Shown in pieces: positions 24,452-32,629 of a stretch of DNA of 45,333 bases. The position numbers and the translations under genes were made by a program. The number at the start of each line of letters is the position of its first letter. Position 1 is the stretch's first letter. The stretch is from Bryobacterales bacterium. GTDB taxonomy: Bacteria > Acidobacteriota > Terriglobia > Bryobacterales > Bryobacteraceae. The notes under the pieces are model-generated. The model did no database searches. It was not told where the DNA came from and saw nothing but the letters and a program-made list of their open reading frames with translations. The stretch lies in the NCBI GenBank assembly GCA_020846745.1, contig JADLDI010000118.1, positions 1-45,333 on the forward strand. Reading direction: 5' to 3'.

Positions 24452-25294
24452 GTGGAGGAGTTAGCACGCCAACAAGCCGCCTCTACCGCCGCGCATGCAG
24501 GCTTCGCCCTCGCGCGGCGGTTTGAGCAAACTGAGATCGCTGTCTCGGAAACTTCGCTCAATCGCTGGGTGGAACGCCACCCGGAACTGGGGGCTACTTC
24601 GGCGGCGCTCGCCGGCGGTATGGCATTGTTTTTCGGAACGGCGTCGCCGCTGTCCCAAGCCCTCGGTGTCGGCATGAACGGCCCCGTCACCGTCGACGAC
24701 TTCGATCGTCTGGAAAGCTTCTTCCTCGCCCGCGGCGCTCCCGTTGTCATCTCGTTGTGCCCCCTGGCAGATCCGACGGTATTTGCCTTAGTGCATGAAC
24801 GGCGTTACCGGATTACCCATTTCGAGAACACTCTCATCCGGCCCATCGCTTCCAATGACAGGTTCGACGTACCAACCTTCATTCAGCAGACCGTCCCGCA
24901 CGACCGTGAGTCCTGGTGCCGCACCGTAATGATGGGCTTTTCCGAAGGCGAGCCCGTGAACGACGATACGGTACGGACGTTTTCCGCATTCTTCGGAGCG
25001 GAATCGTCTCGGGCATGGTCGGCGTTCGATGAGCGGCGCGTGCTGCAGGCGGGCGCTGCCGCGTCCTACCTGTCAGGCACTGCCATGCTCTATGGCGACG
25101 CGACGCTTCCTGCATTTCGCGGACGCGGCGCACAGCGCGCGCTCATCAACGCTCGGCTCCGGATGGCTGTCGAAACCGGCTGCGACCTCGCCATGGCCTG
25201 CACCATTCCAGGCTCCGTGTCCCAGCGCAACTACGAACGCGCCGGCTTCCACGTCGTCTACACCAAACCCATGCTGGCCCGCGACAGCTTCTAA
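24452..25294 (+). CDS. GNAT-family N-acetyltransferase
   Basis: The 280-residue product has a C-terminal GNAT domain. A strand carrying AMLYGDATLPAFRGRGAQRA gives the acetyl-CoA pyrophosphate-binding R/QxxGxG-type loop (FRGRGAQ, about residues 221-227). CTIPGSVSQRNYERAGFHVV is the usual late motif. The N-terminal half (about 1-150) resembles the other half of bi-domain GNATs but has lost the loop. The acceptor is unknown. The start is GTG 28 bases after the dehydratase stop, with no clear ribosome binding site. The two genes may share a transcript. The 3' end converges on methylmalonate-semialdehyde dehydrogenase with no visible terminator in the 51-base gap. Confidence 0.8.
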   Translation: MEELARQQAASTAAHAGFALARRFEQTEIAVSETSLNRWVERHPELGATSAALAGGMALFFGTASPLSQALGVGMNGPVTVDDFDRLESFFLARGAPVVISLCPLADPTVFALVHERRYRITHFENTLIRPIASNDRFDVPTFIQQTVPHDRESWCRTVMMGFSEGEPVNDDTVRTFSAFFGAESSRAWSAFDERRVLQAGAAASYLSGTAMLYGDATLPAFRGRGAQRALINARLRMAVETGCDLAMACTIPGSVSQRNYERAGFHVVYTKPMLARDSF

Positions 25295-25345
25295 GTCGGC
25301 TCCTGAAATCACGCCTGGATCAGACGGTCAAATTCTGCCAGTTGT

Positions 25346-26809
25346 TTAGAATCTCCGCGACCATTCCGATGGCCATCGCTCCACCACCACCTTCTTGTCC
25401 GTATAGAACTCGACGGCGTCGCGCCCCTGCCCGTGCAGCACGCCGAGAAAACTGTCTTTCCAGCCGCTAAACGGGAAATAGGCCATCGGAGCGGCAATGC
25501 CGATGTTGACGCCGACATTCCCGGTCGGCACCTCATAGCGGAACTTGCGAGCCGACACCCCGCTCGTCGTAAAAATGGATGCCGCGTTTCCGTACGGGTT
25601 CCGCGCGATCATCGCGATCGCCTCGTCCAGATCGCGCGCCGGCGTCAAGGTCAGTACCGGACCAAAGATCTCCGTCGTTGCCAAGTCCGACGATTCCATG
25701 TTGCCTTCAAGCACCGTCGGCCCCACAAAGTAACCATCTGCCGATGTCTCGATGCCACGCCCGTCGATAACAGCCTTCGCGCCGCCCTTCAGGCCCTGAT
25801 CGATGCACGTCAGGATGCGCTCACGCGACGCCCGCGTAATCACCGGACCCATCTGCGTGCCTTCCGCCAGTCCGTCGCCCACCTTGATCCGCGACGCCGT
25901 CGCCGCCATTGCTTCGCGGAAACTGTCGCGAGCCTCGCCTACGGTCACCGCCACCGATACCGCCAGGCAGCGCTGTCCCGCGCAGCCGAACGCCGAATCG
26001 CTGACGATCTTGGTGGTCATCTCCAGGTCGGCATCGGGCATCACCACAACATGATTCTTCGCGCCGCCCTGGCACTGCACACGCTTGCCGCCGGCCGCGC
26101 CCCGCGCATATACGTGACGCGCTACGGGAGTGGAGCCGACAAAGCTGACGGCCTTAATCTCCGGATGGTCGAGCAGCGCATCCACGACCTCGCGCCCGCC
26201 GTTCACCACGTTTACAACGCCCTTGGGAATTCCGGTCTGCGCGATTAACTCGGCCAACCGCACCATGGTCAGCGGCACACGTTCCGACGGCTTCACGATC
26301 AGCGTATTGCCGCACGCAATCGCATACGGCAGAAACCAGAGCGGGATCATCCCCGGAAAGTTGAACGGCGTGATGCACGTCACCACCCCTAGGGGCTGCC
26401 GGATCATCATCTCATCGATGCCCGAGGCGACATCCTCGAGGTTATAACCCTGCATCAGCGTGGGAATGCCGCACGCGACCTCGATATTCTCCAACCCGCG
26501 GGCTAGTTCCGCCCTGGCTTCGGCAAACGTCTTGCCGTTCTCTTCCACCAGCGTGCGCGCCACTTCGTCGAGGTGCGCCATCAGCAACCCGCGCAATTTG
26601 AACAAATATTGGATGCGCTCCTGCGGGGGCGTCCGCCGCCATGTGGGATACACTGCCGCTGCCGCCGCAACTGCAGCAGCCACGTCTTCTTTAGTTCCCG
26701 CCGGGCACTGTGCAATCACACGCCCCGTGGCGGGATTGATCACCTCTGTGGCCGCATCCGAGGTGGACGCAATCCAGGCGCCGCCGATCCAGTTCTCAAC
26801 TCTTGGCAT
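25346..26809 (-). CDS. mmsA: Methylmalonate-semialdehyde dehydrogenase (CoA-acylating)
   Basis: The 487-residue product matches the CoA-acylating aldehyde dehydrogenase MmsA/IolA. PFNFPGMIPLWFLPYAI, VKPSERVPLT and FVGSTPVARHVYARGAAGGK form the NAD site. The catalytic Cys lies in GCAGQRCLAVS (about 281). The general-base Glu of ordinary aldehyde dehydrogenases is replaced by Asn in QGGAKNH (about 252), which is diagnostic for this subfamily. It turns methylmalonate semialdehyde into propionyl-CoA in valine, thymine or inositol catabolism. No other gene of those pathways is adjacent, so the pathway here is open. It lacks a Shine-Dalgarno sequence; a TATCCT box lies 7 bases before the ATG. A small membrane protein gene lies 25 bases upstream on the same strand. 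Confidence 0.93.
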   Translation of the reverse strand: MPRVENWIGGAWIASTSDAATEVINPATGRVIAQCPAGTKEDVAAAVAAAAAVYPTWRRTPPQERIQYLFKLRGLLMAHLDEVARTLVEENGKTFAEARAELARGLENIEVACGIPTLMQGYNLEDVASGIDEMMIRQPLGVVTCITPFNFPGMIPLWFLPYAIACGNTLIVKPSERVPLTMVRLAELIAQTGIPKGVVNVVNGGREVVDALLDHPEIKAVSFVGSTPVARHVYARGAAGGKRVQCQGGAKNHVVVMPDADLEMTTKIVSDSAFGCAGQRCLAVSVAVTVGEARDSFREAMAATASRIKVGDGLAEGTQMGPVITRASRERILTCIDQGLKGGAKAVIDGRGIETSADGYFVGPTVLEGNMESSDLATTEIFGPVLTLTPARDLDEAIAMIARNPYGNAASIFTTSGVSARKFRYEVPTGNVGVNIGIAAPMAYFPFSGWKDSFLGVLHGQGRDAVEFYTDKKVVVERWPSEWSRRF

Positions 26810-26822
26810 CAGGAATAGGATA
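26810..26822 (-). promoter_or_regulatory. Leaderless-type -10 box before mmsA
   Basis: On the minus strand TATCCT (26817-26822) is followed by 7 bases and the ATG. It lies inside the 25-base gap after the small membrane protein gene. No ribosome binding site is present. Confidence 0.4.
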
Positions 26823-26834
26823 CGGCGTCGTGCG

Positions 26835-26984
26835 CTACGCCATCCACCACAAAACGGCCAGGCAAAACGTAACCACCAGCAGAAGCATCACCAGCAGCAA
26901 GCCCGAAAACGCCATTGCCCTGAATCGGCAAAGGGCGCCGTGCTCTTCCACAATCGCCTGATGGTAGGCTCCACGAAACATCAT
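26835..26984 (-). CDS. Small single-span membrane protein (49 residues)
   Basis: The ATG at 26984 has one of the best ribosome binding sites in the window: GGGAGGTG on the minus strand, about 5 bases away. The product starts MMFRGAYHQAIVEEHGALC and then has one long hydrophobic segment (AFSGLLLVMLLLVVTFCLAV) ending WWMA. A basic RFR just before the span predicts an N-terminus in the cytoplasm. It sits 25 bases upstream of mmsA, on the same strand. No family is recognised. The longer open frame to 27020 lacks a ribosome binding site. The strong site and well-formed membrane segment support a real gene, but a chance ORF is not excluded. Confidence 0.55.
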   Translation of the reverse strand: MMFRGAYHQAIVEEHGALCRFRAMAFSGLLLVMLLLVVTFCLAVLWWMA

Positions 26985-27222
26985 AGACACCTCCCAACCG
27001 CATTGTAGGCCTCTCGTCAAAAAAAATCGATGGGTTTGTTGCCGCCCCGCACTGCAGTGGATCGAGCGATTCGCACGGCTAGGGCACGCGTTCGGTCCGC
27101 GTCACGGAAAAGCGGTCGGAACGCTGATCAGTTGACATATGCGGGCGCGGGCGCCCAACTCCGGGTATCTTGCGTATATGTACGATCCGGGTTTTTGGAA
27201 TCCAGACGGATTTCAGGTTGAT

Positions 27223-28182
27223 TCACTGCCCCATGGCCGGGAGAGAAGGCCGGGTATGTGTAGGCGCCGATCGGAATCCATAACGGAAGCCGTTGGCGGC
27301 CACTGCTCTTATTTCGTCTTCGGTGAATCCGAATTCGCCGGCAGCGAGGTCGAACTCCGCACTCAGCGAGGTATGAAACATCGCGGGATCGTCGGTGTTC
27401 AGCACGATCGGAACACCGGCGTCGAACAGACGGCGCACGGGATGAACCGCGACGCCGGCGACGGCGCCGGTGGCGACGTTGCTGGTGATTGACAGCTCTA
27501 GCGGGATGTCGTGGTCGCGGAGGTAACGGGTCAAGGCCGGATCGCCTGCAGCGCGAATGCCGTGCCCGATGCGCGCAGCTCCCATTCTGACGGCATTCCA
27601 TACGGACTCCGGGCCCTCGGTCTCGCCCGCGTGCGGCACCAGCTTTAGGCCTTGCTCGCGCGCGAGGGCGAAGGAATCGGCGAACCATTCCACCGGACCC
27701 AACGCTTCTTTGCCTCCGACGCCGAACGCGACCACACGGTCTTGCGCGCGGTCAGCCGCAAACCGCGCTACCTCCATCACGTGTTCCGCACCGAACTGGC
27801 GGACGGCATCGCAGATCCACCAGACCTCGACAGGCGACCGGGCCGCTTCGCGAACTACGGCGTCATAAATAGCCGCGGCGTCCTGCTTTCGGAGGAACAT
27901 CACGCCCACCGAGAGGATGATTTCCGCATAGCGCACGTTCTGCGCCGCAAGGCGTTCGAGCAGGCGGCGGGTCACGAGCGCGAAGTCATCTGGGGTTCGA
28001 AGGCAGCCGACTACCCACTTAAAAGCTTCAATAAATCCATTGAAATCGGCATACGTGTACTTGGCGGCGATCTGGTCCGGGGACAGGTCCACACCGAGTT
28101 CCAGCAGCACGTCGGGGTAAACGGCCCCTTCCAGGTGCACGTGCAACTCGGCTTTCTCTAACGCTTCCACCCACTGGCGCAT
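27223..28182 (-). CDS. Adenosine-deaminase-family aminohydrolase
   Basis: The 319-residue product has the whole zinc site of the adenosine/adenine/AMP deaminase family. HVH occurs in AELHVHLEGA (His-14, His-16), HAGE at 184-187, GHG at 206-208 and NTDDP with Asp-264/265. The enzyme deaminates a purine (deoxy)nucleoside or base; the substrate may be adenosine, adenine or aminodeoxyfutalosine, and the sequence does not decide. It is of usual length. The start fits the family N-terminus, which normally begins about ten residues before the HxH motif. There is no ribosome binding site. The gene is divergent from glgB with almost no space between the starts. Confidence 0.87.
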   Translation of the reverse strand: MRQWVEALEKAELHVHLEGAVYPDVLLELGVDLSPDQIAAKYTYADFNGFIEAFKWVVGCLRTPDDFALVTRRLLERLAAQNVRYAEIILSVGVMFLRKQDAAAIYDAVVREAARSPVEVWWICDAVRQFGAEHVMEVARFAADRAQDRVVAFGVGGKEALGPVEWFADSFALAREQGLKLVPHAGETEGPESVWNAVRMGAARIGHGIRAAGDPALTRYLRDHDIPLELSITSNVATGAVAGVAVHPVRRLFDAGVPIVLNTDDPAMFHTSLSAEFDLAAGEFGFTEDEIRAVAANGFRYGFRSAPTHTRPSLPAMGQ

Positions 28183-28201
28183 TGCTACGATGTTAACTGC
28201 A
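28183..28201. promoter_or_regulatory. Compact divergent promoter between the deaminase and glgB
   Basis: On the minus strand TAACAT (28190-28195) lies 7 bases before the deaminase ATG. On the plus strand TACGAT (28186-28191) lies 10 bases before the glgB ATG at 28202. The two boxes overlap each other. Neither gene has a ribosome binding site. The -35 region of each promoter must lie inside the other gene. Confidence 0.4.
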
Positions 28202-30415
28202 ATGACGCATGCTGATGTGGAAGCGATCGTTGGCGGTCACCATGGCGATCCCTTCCGAATCCTGGGGCCACACGCCGTCAAACGCGACTGGCAAACCGAT
28301 GCCTGGGAAATCCGGGCTTTTCTGCCCCAGGCGAAATCGGCTGAAGTGGTGGTTCAAGGCAAGGCGGAGGCAATGGAAGCCCTCCACCCCGAAGGGTTTT
28401 TCGTCGCGCGGCTGGAGCGGCGGCCCGACCGCTATTCCTTCCGAATCGAAACACGCTGGGGCGAAACGGTGGAGGAAGACGATCCCTACCGCTTCCCTCC
28501 CCTGCTGACCAGTTTTCAGCTGCACCTGCACGGCGAAGGCACGAACTACGAAGCCTACGGCATGCTCGGATCGCACATTGTCGACTGCGAGGGCGTGCGA
28601 GGGGTCCGGTTCACGGTATGGGCGCCCAACGCAATGGTGGTCGCGGTTGCGGGCGATTTTAACGGATGGGACACGCGGCGGCACCCAATGCGGCTGCGCG
28701 ACGGGGGCATCTGGGAGATCTTCATTCCCAACATCGGCACCGGAACAATTTATAAATACTTTGTTTTATCGCGCGTACACGGCTACAAGGAAATGAAGGC
28801 CGATCCGTATGCGTTTGCGTCGGAGGTGCCGCCGAAATCGGGTTCTATTGTCGTTGACCTTGCCCGTTACGAATGGGCTGACGAGGCGTGGCTGGACCGG
28901 CGCGCAAAGACTGACTGGCTGACGTCGCCGATGTCGATTTATGAGGTGCACTTAGGGTCGTGGCTGCATGCGGAAGGGCACCGGGTGCTGAATTATCGGG
29001 AACTGGCGGATAAGCTGGTGCGGTATGTGCGCGATATGGGGTATACGCATATCGAGCTGATGCCGATTCAGGAGCATCCGTTTTCCGGGTCGTGGGGATA
29101 TCAGGTAACGGGCTATTTCGCGCCCACATCACGGTATGGATCGCCGGACGACTTCAAATACTTCATCGACCGGTGCCATGCGGAAAACATCGGTGTTTTA
29201 CTCGACTGGGTGCCCGCCCACTTCCCCAAAGACGCCCACGGCCTGGCGCATTTCGACGGCACTGCGCTCTACGAGCACGAAGATCCGCGCAAGGGCGAAC
29301 ATCGCGACTGGGGCACCAAAATCTTCAATTTCGGCCGGAATGAGGTGCGCACGTTTCTTATTTCGAGTGCGCTGTTCTGGTTGAAGGAATACCACCTCGA
29401 CGGCTTGCGCGTTGACGCTGTGGCGTCGATGTTGTATCTCGATTACTCGCGTCCGAACGGGGAGTGGATCCCTAACATGTACGGCGGCCACGAAAACCTC
29501 GAAGCCATCGATTTTCTGAAGCGTTTCAACGAGCAAGTCCACAAAGTGCCGGGAGCTATCTCGGTGGCCGAGGAAAGCACGGCTTACCCGGGCGTATCAA
29601 GGCCCGTGTACGCGAATGGCTTGGGATTTACGTTCAAGTGGAACATGGGCTGGATGCACGATATGCTGGCCTATTTTTCACAAGACCCGGTTTACCGTAA
29701 GTTTCACCATAACAATTTGACCTTCAGCATGCTGTACGCGTTCTCTGAGAACTACGTGCTGCCGATCTCGCACGACGAGGTGGTACACGGCAAAGCATCG
29801 CTGATCGGCAAAATGTCGGGTGACGAGTGGCGTAAGTTCGCGAACGTGCGGTGCTTTATGGCGTTTATGTATGGGCACCCCGGCAAAAAGCTGTTGTTCA
29901 TGGGCGCCGAACTCGGCCAGTACGAAGAATGGAACAGCGAAGCCAGCCTCCGCTGGGACCTGCTGCAATACGATTTTCATAATAAGCTGCAATTCTTCAA
30001 CCGCGAACTCAACCGGTTTTACCATCGCGAACGGGCGCTCTGGGAGGTGGATTTCCACTGGTCCGGATTCGAGTGGGTGGACTTCCGCGATGTGGAAAAT
30101 TCGACGATTTCGTTCCTGCGATGGTCGCGAGACCGGTCGGAGTTTCTGCTGTTCGTTTGTAACTTTACGCCCATCGTTCGTCCTAATTACCGGCTGGGTG
30201 TTCCGAAGGCGGGCACTTACCTGGAGTTACTGAATACAGACTCCGAGATGTTTGGAGGCAGTAACGTGGGCAATGGCGGGAGTATGCGCGCAGACTCTGT
30301 GCCTGACCATAACCGCCCGTTCAGCGTCTGCATCACCCTTCCGCCGCTGGCGGTGTTAGTGCTCAAGCATCAGCCCGGCTCAGAACCGGAACAGCACCAT
30401 GGTCACAAGGTATGA
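28202..30415 (+). CDS. glgB: 1,4-alpha-glucan branching enzyme
   Basis: The 737-residue product has the order expected for GlgB. There is an N-terminal glycan-binding domain (MTHADVEAIVGGHHGDPFRI), a CBM48 domain (VRFTVWAPNAMVVAVAGDF, about 140-160) and a GH13 barrel with DWVPAHFPKD, GLRVDAVASML (nucleophile Asp), VAEEST (acid/base Glu) and LPISHDEVVHGK. An all-beta C-terminal domain follows. It makes alpha-1,6 branches in glycogen in the cytoplasm. An ATG at 28190 is in frame but overlaps the candidate promoter boxes, so 28202 was chosen. The last 17 bases overlap the FAD oxidoreductase gene. No other glycogen gene is in the window. Confidence 0.95.
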   Translation: MTHADVEAIVGGHHGDPFRILGPHAVKRDWQTDAWEIRAFLPQAKSAEVVVQGKAEAMEALHPEGFFVARLERRPDRYSFRIETRWGETVEEDDPYRFPPLLTSFQLHLHGEGTNYEAYGMLGSHIVDCEGVRGVRFTVWAPNAMVVAVAGDFNGWDTRRHPMRLRDGGIWEIFIPNIGTGTIYKYFVLSRVHGYKEMKADPYAFASEVPPKSGSIVVDLARYEWADEAWLDRRAKTDWLTSPMSIYEVHLGSWLHAEGHRVLNYRELADKLVRYVRDMGYTHIELMPIQEHPFSGSWGYQVTGYFAPTSRYGSPDDFKYFIDRCHAENIGVLLDWVPAHFPKDAHGLAHFDGTALYEHEDPRKGEHRDWGTKIFNFGRNEVRTFLISSALFWLKEYHLDGLRVDAVASMLYLDYSRPNGEWIPNMYGGHENLEAIDFLKRFNEQVHKVPGAISVAEESTAYPGVSRPVYANGLGFTFKWNMGWMHDMLAYFSQDPVYRKFHHNNLTFSMLYAFSENYVLPISHDEVVHGKASLIGKMSGDEWRKFANVRCFMAFMYGHPGKKLLFMGAELGQYEEWNSEASLRWDLLQYDFHNKLQFFNRELNRFYHRERALWEVDFHWSGFEWVDFRDVENSTISFLRWSRDRSEFLLFVCNFTPIVRPNYRLGVPKAGTYLELLNTDSEMFGGSNVGNGGSMRADSVPDHNRPFSVCITLPPLAVLVLKHQPGSEPEQHHGHKV

Positions 30416-31991
30416 TGCCGTAATTATTGGCGGCGGCCACAACGGCCTGGTCACCGCCGCGTATCTGGCCCGAGCGGGAATGAAGACGCTGGTGCTCGAA
30501 CGCCGTGAGTTAGTAGGCGGCTGCTCTGTCACCGAGGAGATTTGGCCCGGTTATCGCGTCTCCACGGCCGCGTACCTATCAAGTCTCCTCCAGGAACGCA
30601 TCGTCCGGGAACTTGACCTCGAACGCCACGGCTATCGTGTCGTCGCGAAAGAGCCTCCGTTCTTTTCGCCTTTTCCCGACGGCCGGCATCTCTTCATGTG
30701 GCAGGATGAGCGAAAGACACACGAGGAGTTGGCCAAGTTCTCGCGCCACGACGCAGAGCAGTTTCCGAAGTACGAGGCCCACCTAGAACGCCTGGCGCAG
30801 ATCGTTGAGTCGCTGCTGCTGGAAACGCCTCCACCGTTCCCGCCAACGGGTATCGGCGCGATCGTTGACTGGCTGAAGTTTGCCGCACGGTTCCGAAAGT
30901 TGCCTGCCGCCGACTGGAGCGCGCTGGCCAAAGTGTTTACGGCCAGCGCGGCCGACTTTCTCGACGACTGGTTTGAATCCGAGCAGATCAAGGTCACTCT
31001 CGCGACCGATGGCGTGATCGGCGCAAACGGCGGTCCACGGTCACCGGGGACGGCTTACATCCTGATGCACCACTGCATGGGCGGAATGGGCGGCCGCCGC
31101 GGCGTTTGGGGCTTCGTTCAAGGCGGCATGGGCGCGGTTTCGGAAGCGATGGCCCGTGCCGCCAAATCGCATGGAGCCGAGATCCGCCTAAATGCTCCGG
31201 TTTCGAAAGTCCTCGTCACCAACGGCAAGGCCAGCGGTGTCGTACTCGACTGGGGCGAACAAATCAGCGCCCGCCTCGTTATATCGAATGCCGATCCCAA
31301 GCTTACCTTCCTCAAGTTAGTCGACCGGGAACACTTACCGTCTGACTTTATAACTTCCATCGAACGTTTCCGCTGCGAAGGCACGTCCTGTAAGATCAAC
31401 CTGGCACTGAACGGATTACCGAATTTCACGTGCCTGCCGGGAACGCCTGGTCCGCAGCACCGCGCCACGATGCACATCTGCCCGTCGATCGACTATATTG
31501 AGCGCGCCTGGGACGACGCGAAGTACGGCCAACCGTCGCGCAGGCCACTTCTTGAAATGACGGCGCCCACGATGTACGACCCTTCGCTCGCCCCGGCCGG
31601 CAAGCACATCATGGGGATCTTCCTGCAGTACGCACCGTACACGCTAGAGGAAGGCGCCACCTGGGACGACTTACGCGAGCCTTTCGCCGACCGTGTGCTT
31701 GACCTGATCGCCGAGTACGCTCCGAACATCCGCGACATCGTTGAGCACCACCAAGTGCTCACGCCCCTCGACCTGGAACGCCGCTTCGCCATTACCGGCG
31801 GCAACATCTTCCACGGCGAAATGTCGTTGGATCAGATGTTCGTAATGCGCCCCGTCGCCGGTTGGGCCCGCTACCGCACCCCCCTCCCCAACCTGTATCT
31901 ATGCGGGTCCGGCGCACATCCAGGCGGTGGCGTAATGGGCGCCCCGGGCTACAACTGCGCCCGGGAGGTATTGAAGGATCGGAGGCGCTAG
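30399..31991 (+). CDS. FAD-dependent oxidoreductase, phytoene-desaturase/PYROXD2-like
   Basis: The 530-residue product opens with the FAD-binding Rossmann motif YDAVIIGGGHNGLVTAAYLA (residues 5-24) and LERRELVGGCSVTEE. It ends with the second FAD contact, LYLCGSGAHPGGGVMGAPGY. This is the phytoene dehydrogenase-related (PYROXD2/CrtI-like) amine-oxidase fold. Members oxidise diverse lipids or carotenoids, and the substrate here is unknown. No carotenoid genes are near. The start overlaps the glgB 3' end by 17 bases, so translation is probably coupled, though a joint role with glycogen branching is not obvious. The 3' end converges on mazF with 26 bases between. Confidence 0.85.
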   Translation: MVTRYDAVIIGGGHNGLVTAAYLARAGMKTLVLERRELVGGCSVTEEIWPGYRVSTAAYLSSLLQERIVRELDLERHGYRVVAKEPPFFSPFPDGRHLFMWQDERKTHEELAKFSRHDAEQFPKYEAHLERLAQIVESLLLETPPPFPPTGIGAIVDWLKFAARFRKLPAADWSALAKVFTASAADFLDDWFESEQIKVTLATDGVIGANGGPRSPGTAYILMHHCMGGMGGRRGVWGFVQGGMGAVSEAMARAAKSHGAEIRLNAPVSKVLVTNGKASGVVLDWGEQISARLVISNADPKLTFLKLVDREHLPSDFITSIERFRCEGTSCKINLALNGLPNFTCLPGTPGPQHRATMHICPSIDYIERAWDDAKYGQPSRRPLLEMTAPTMYDPSLAPAGKHIMGIFLQYAPYTLEEGATWDDLREPFADRVLDLIAEYAPNIRDIVEHHQVLTPLDLERRFAITGGNIFHGEMSLDQMFVMRPVAGWARYRTPLPNLYLCGSGAHPGGGVMGAPGYNCAREVLKDRRR

Positions 31992-32017
31992 CGATAGCTA
32001 CAATCGGTCAGCCTGTC

Positions 32018-32335
32018 TTACTCCGCGAATACTTCCTGCAACGTTCTCAATGTGGAACTGAGCGTCTTGGGAGCAATGGCACCCAGTTTTTTCGCCAGCC
32101 GGACCTTGTCAACAGCTCGAACTTGATCGAGAAGGATCAATCCTCTCTTTCCGGCGTGAGTAACGCTGATTCTAAATGGCGCCTCACGTCCCCCAGTAGT
32201 CATCGGTGCGACTAATGCAGTGCGGAGATTATTGTGCATTTCGGGCGGTGAGACGATCACGCACGGACGTGTCTTCTTGATTTCGCTCCCGACGGTTGGA
32301 TCTAGGTTTACGAGCCAGATCTCGCCACGGGTCAC
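32018..32335 (-). CDS. mazF: MazF/PemK-family mRNA interferase toxin
   Basis: The 105-residue product starts MTRGEIWLVNLDPTVGSEIK and continues with KTRPCVIVSPPEMHNN, APMTTGG and LDQVRAVDKVRL. These are the conserved beta-barrel blocks of MazF, which cuts mRNA at short sequences. The GTG start at 32335 overlaps the antitoxin stop by 4 bases (GTGA). A TTG one codon earlier is also possible, but the GTG fits the usual N-terminus. Length is normal. Coupled translation after the antitoxin is typical of type II modules. Confidence 0.93.
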   Translation of the reverse strand: MTRGEIWLVNLDPTVGSEIKKTRPCVIVSPPEMHNNLRTALVAPMTTGGREAPFRISVTHAGKRGLILLDQVRAVDKVRLAKKLGAIAPKTLSSTLRTLQEVFAE

Positions 32336-32595
32336 CAAACTAACTCCGGATCATCGGCATTGCCGAACTCGCCCATTACAAGTTCGTCCTCCCCTGCCGC
32401 AGCGACCTTCCGGGCCGCCTCGGCCCAACCCGCCCGAACTGGGCCTGCGGGTCGTCTCAGCACCAACGCATCGTGCTCAACGGTTAACTCGGCGCCCACC
32501 TCGGGATCGAGACCCAATTGACCGAGAATCGGCTTAGGGATCACAACTCCATGCGAGTTCCCGATCTTCCGAATACTCACATGCAAAGTGCGCAT
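32332..32595 (-). CDS. mazE: MazE/AbrB-type antitoxin
   Basis: The 87-residue product has an N-terminal SpoVT/AbrB swapped-hairpin DNA-binding domain (LHVSIRKIGNSHGVVIPKPI, then LGLDPEVGAELTVEHDAL). Its acidic C-terminal tail (EDELVMGEFGNADDPELVW) should wrap the toxin and block it. The open frame runs on to 32757, but that part overlaps the glycosylase gene and is not antitoxin-like; the ATG at 32595 begins the domain. A perfect palindrome lies 4 bases upstream and fits autoregulation. There is no clear ribosome binding site. Confidence 0.9.
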   Translation of the reverse strand: MRTLHVSIRKIGNSHGVVIPKPILGQLGLDPEVGAELTVEHDALVLRRPAGPVRAGWAEAARKVAAAGEDELVMGEFGNADDPELVW

Positions 32596-32599
32596 CGTA

Positions 32600-32612
32600 A
32601 TAACAATGTTAT
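32600..32612. promoter_or_regulatory. Palindromic operator candidate for mazEF
   Basis: The 13-base sequence ATAACAATGTTAT is a perfect palindrome about its centre base. It ends 4 bases before the antitoxin start codon. Its minus-strand reading also contains TAACAT, a possible -10 box. AbrB-type antitoxins bind such inverted repeats at their own promoter, so binding would block transcription directly. Confidence 0.55.
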
Positions 32613-32629
32613 CCCAAAAGCTCTCCCCC

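Noticed and set aside
27132..27171. TTGACA with TATCTT as a promoter
   Set aside because: The spacer would be 28 bases, far from 17, and there is no convincing gene downstream on the plus strand.
27185..27492. Plus-strand open frame beginning MYDPGFWNPDGF
   Set aside because: Most of it lies opposite the deaminase gene, and it has no ribosome binding site or recognisable domain.
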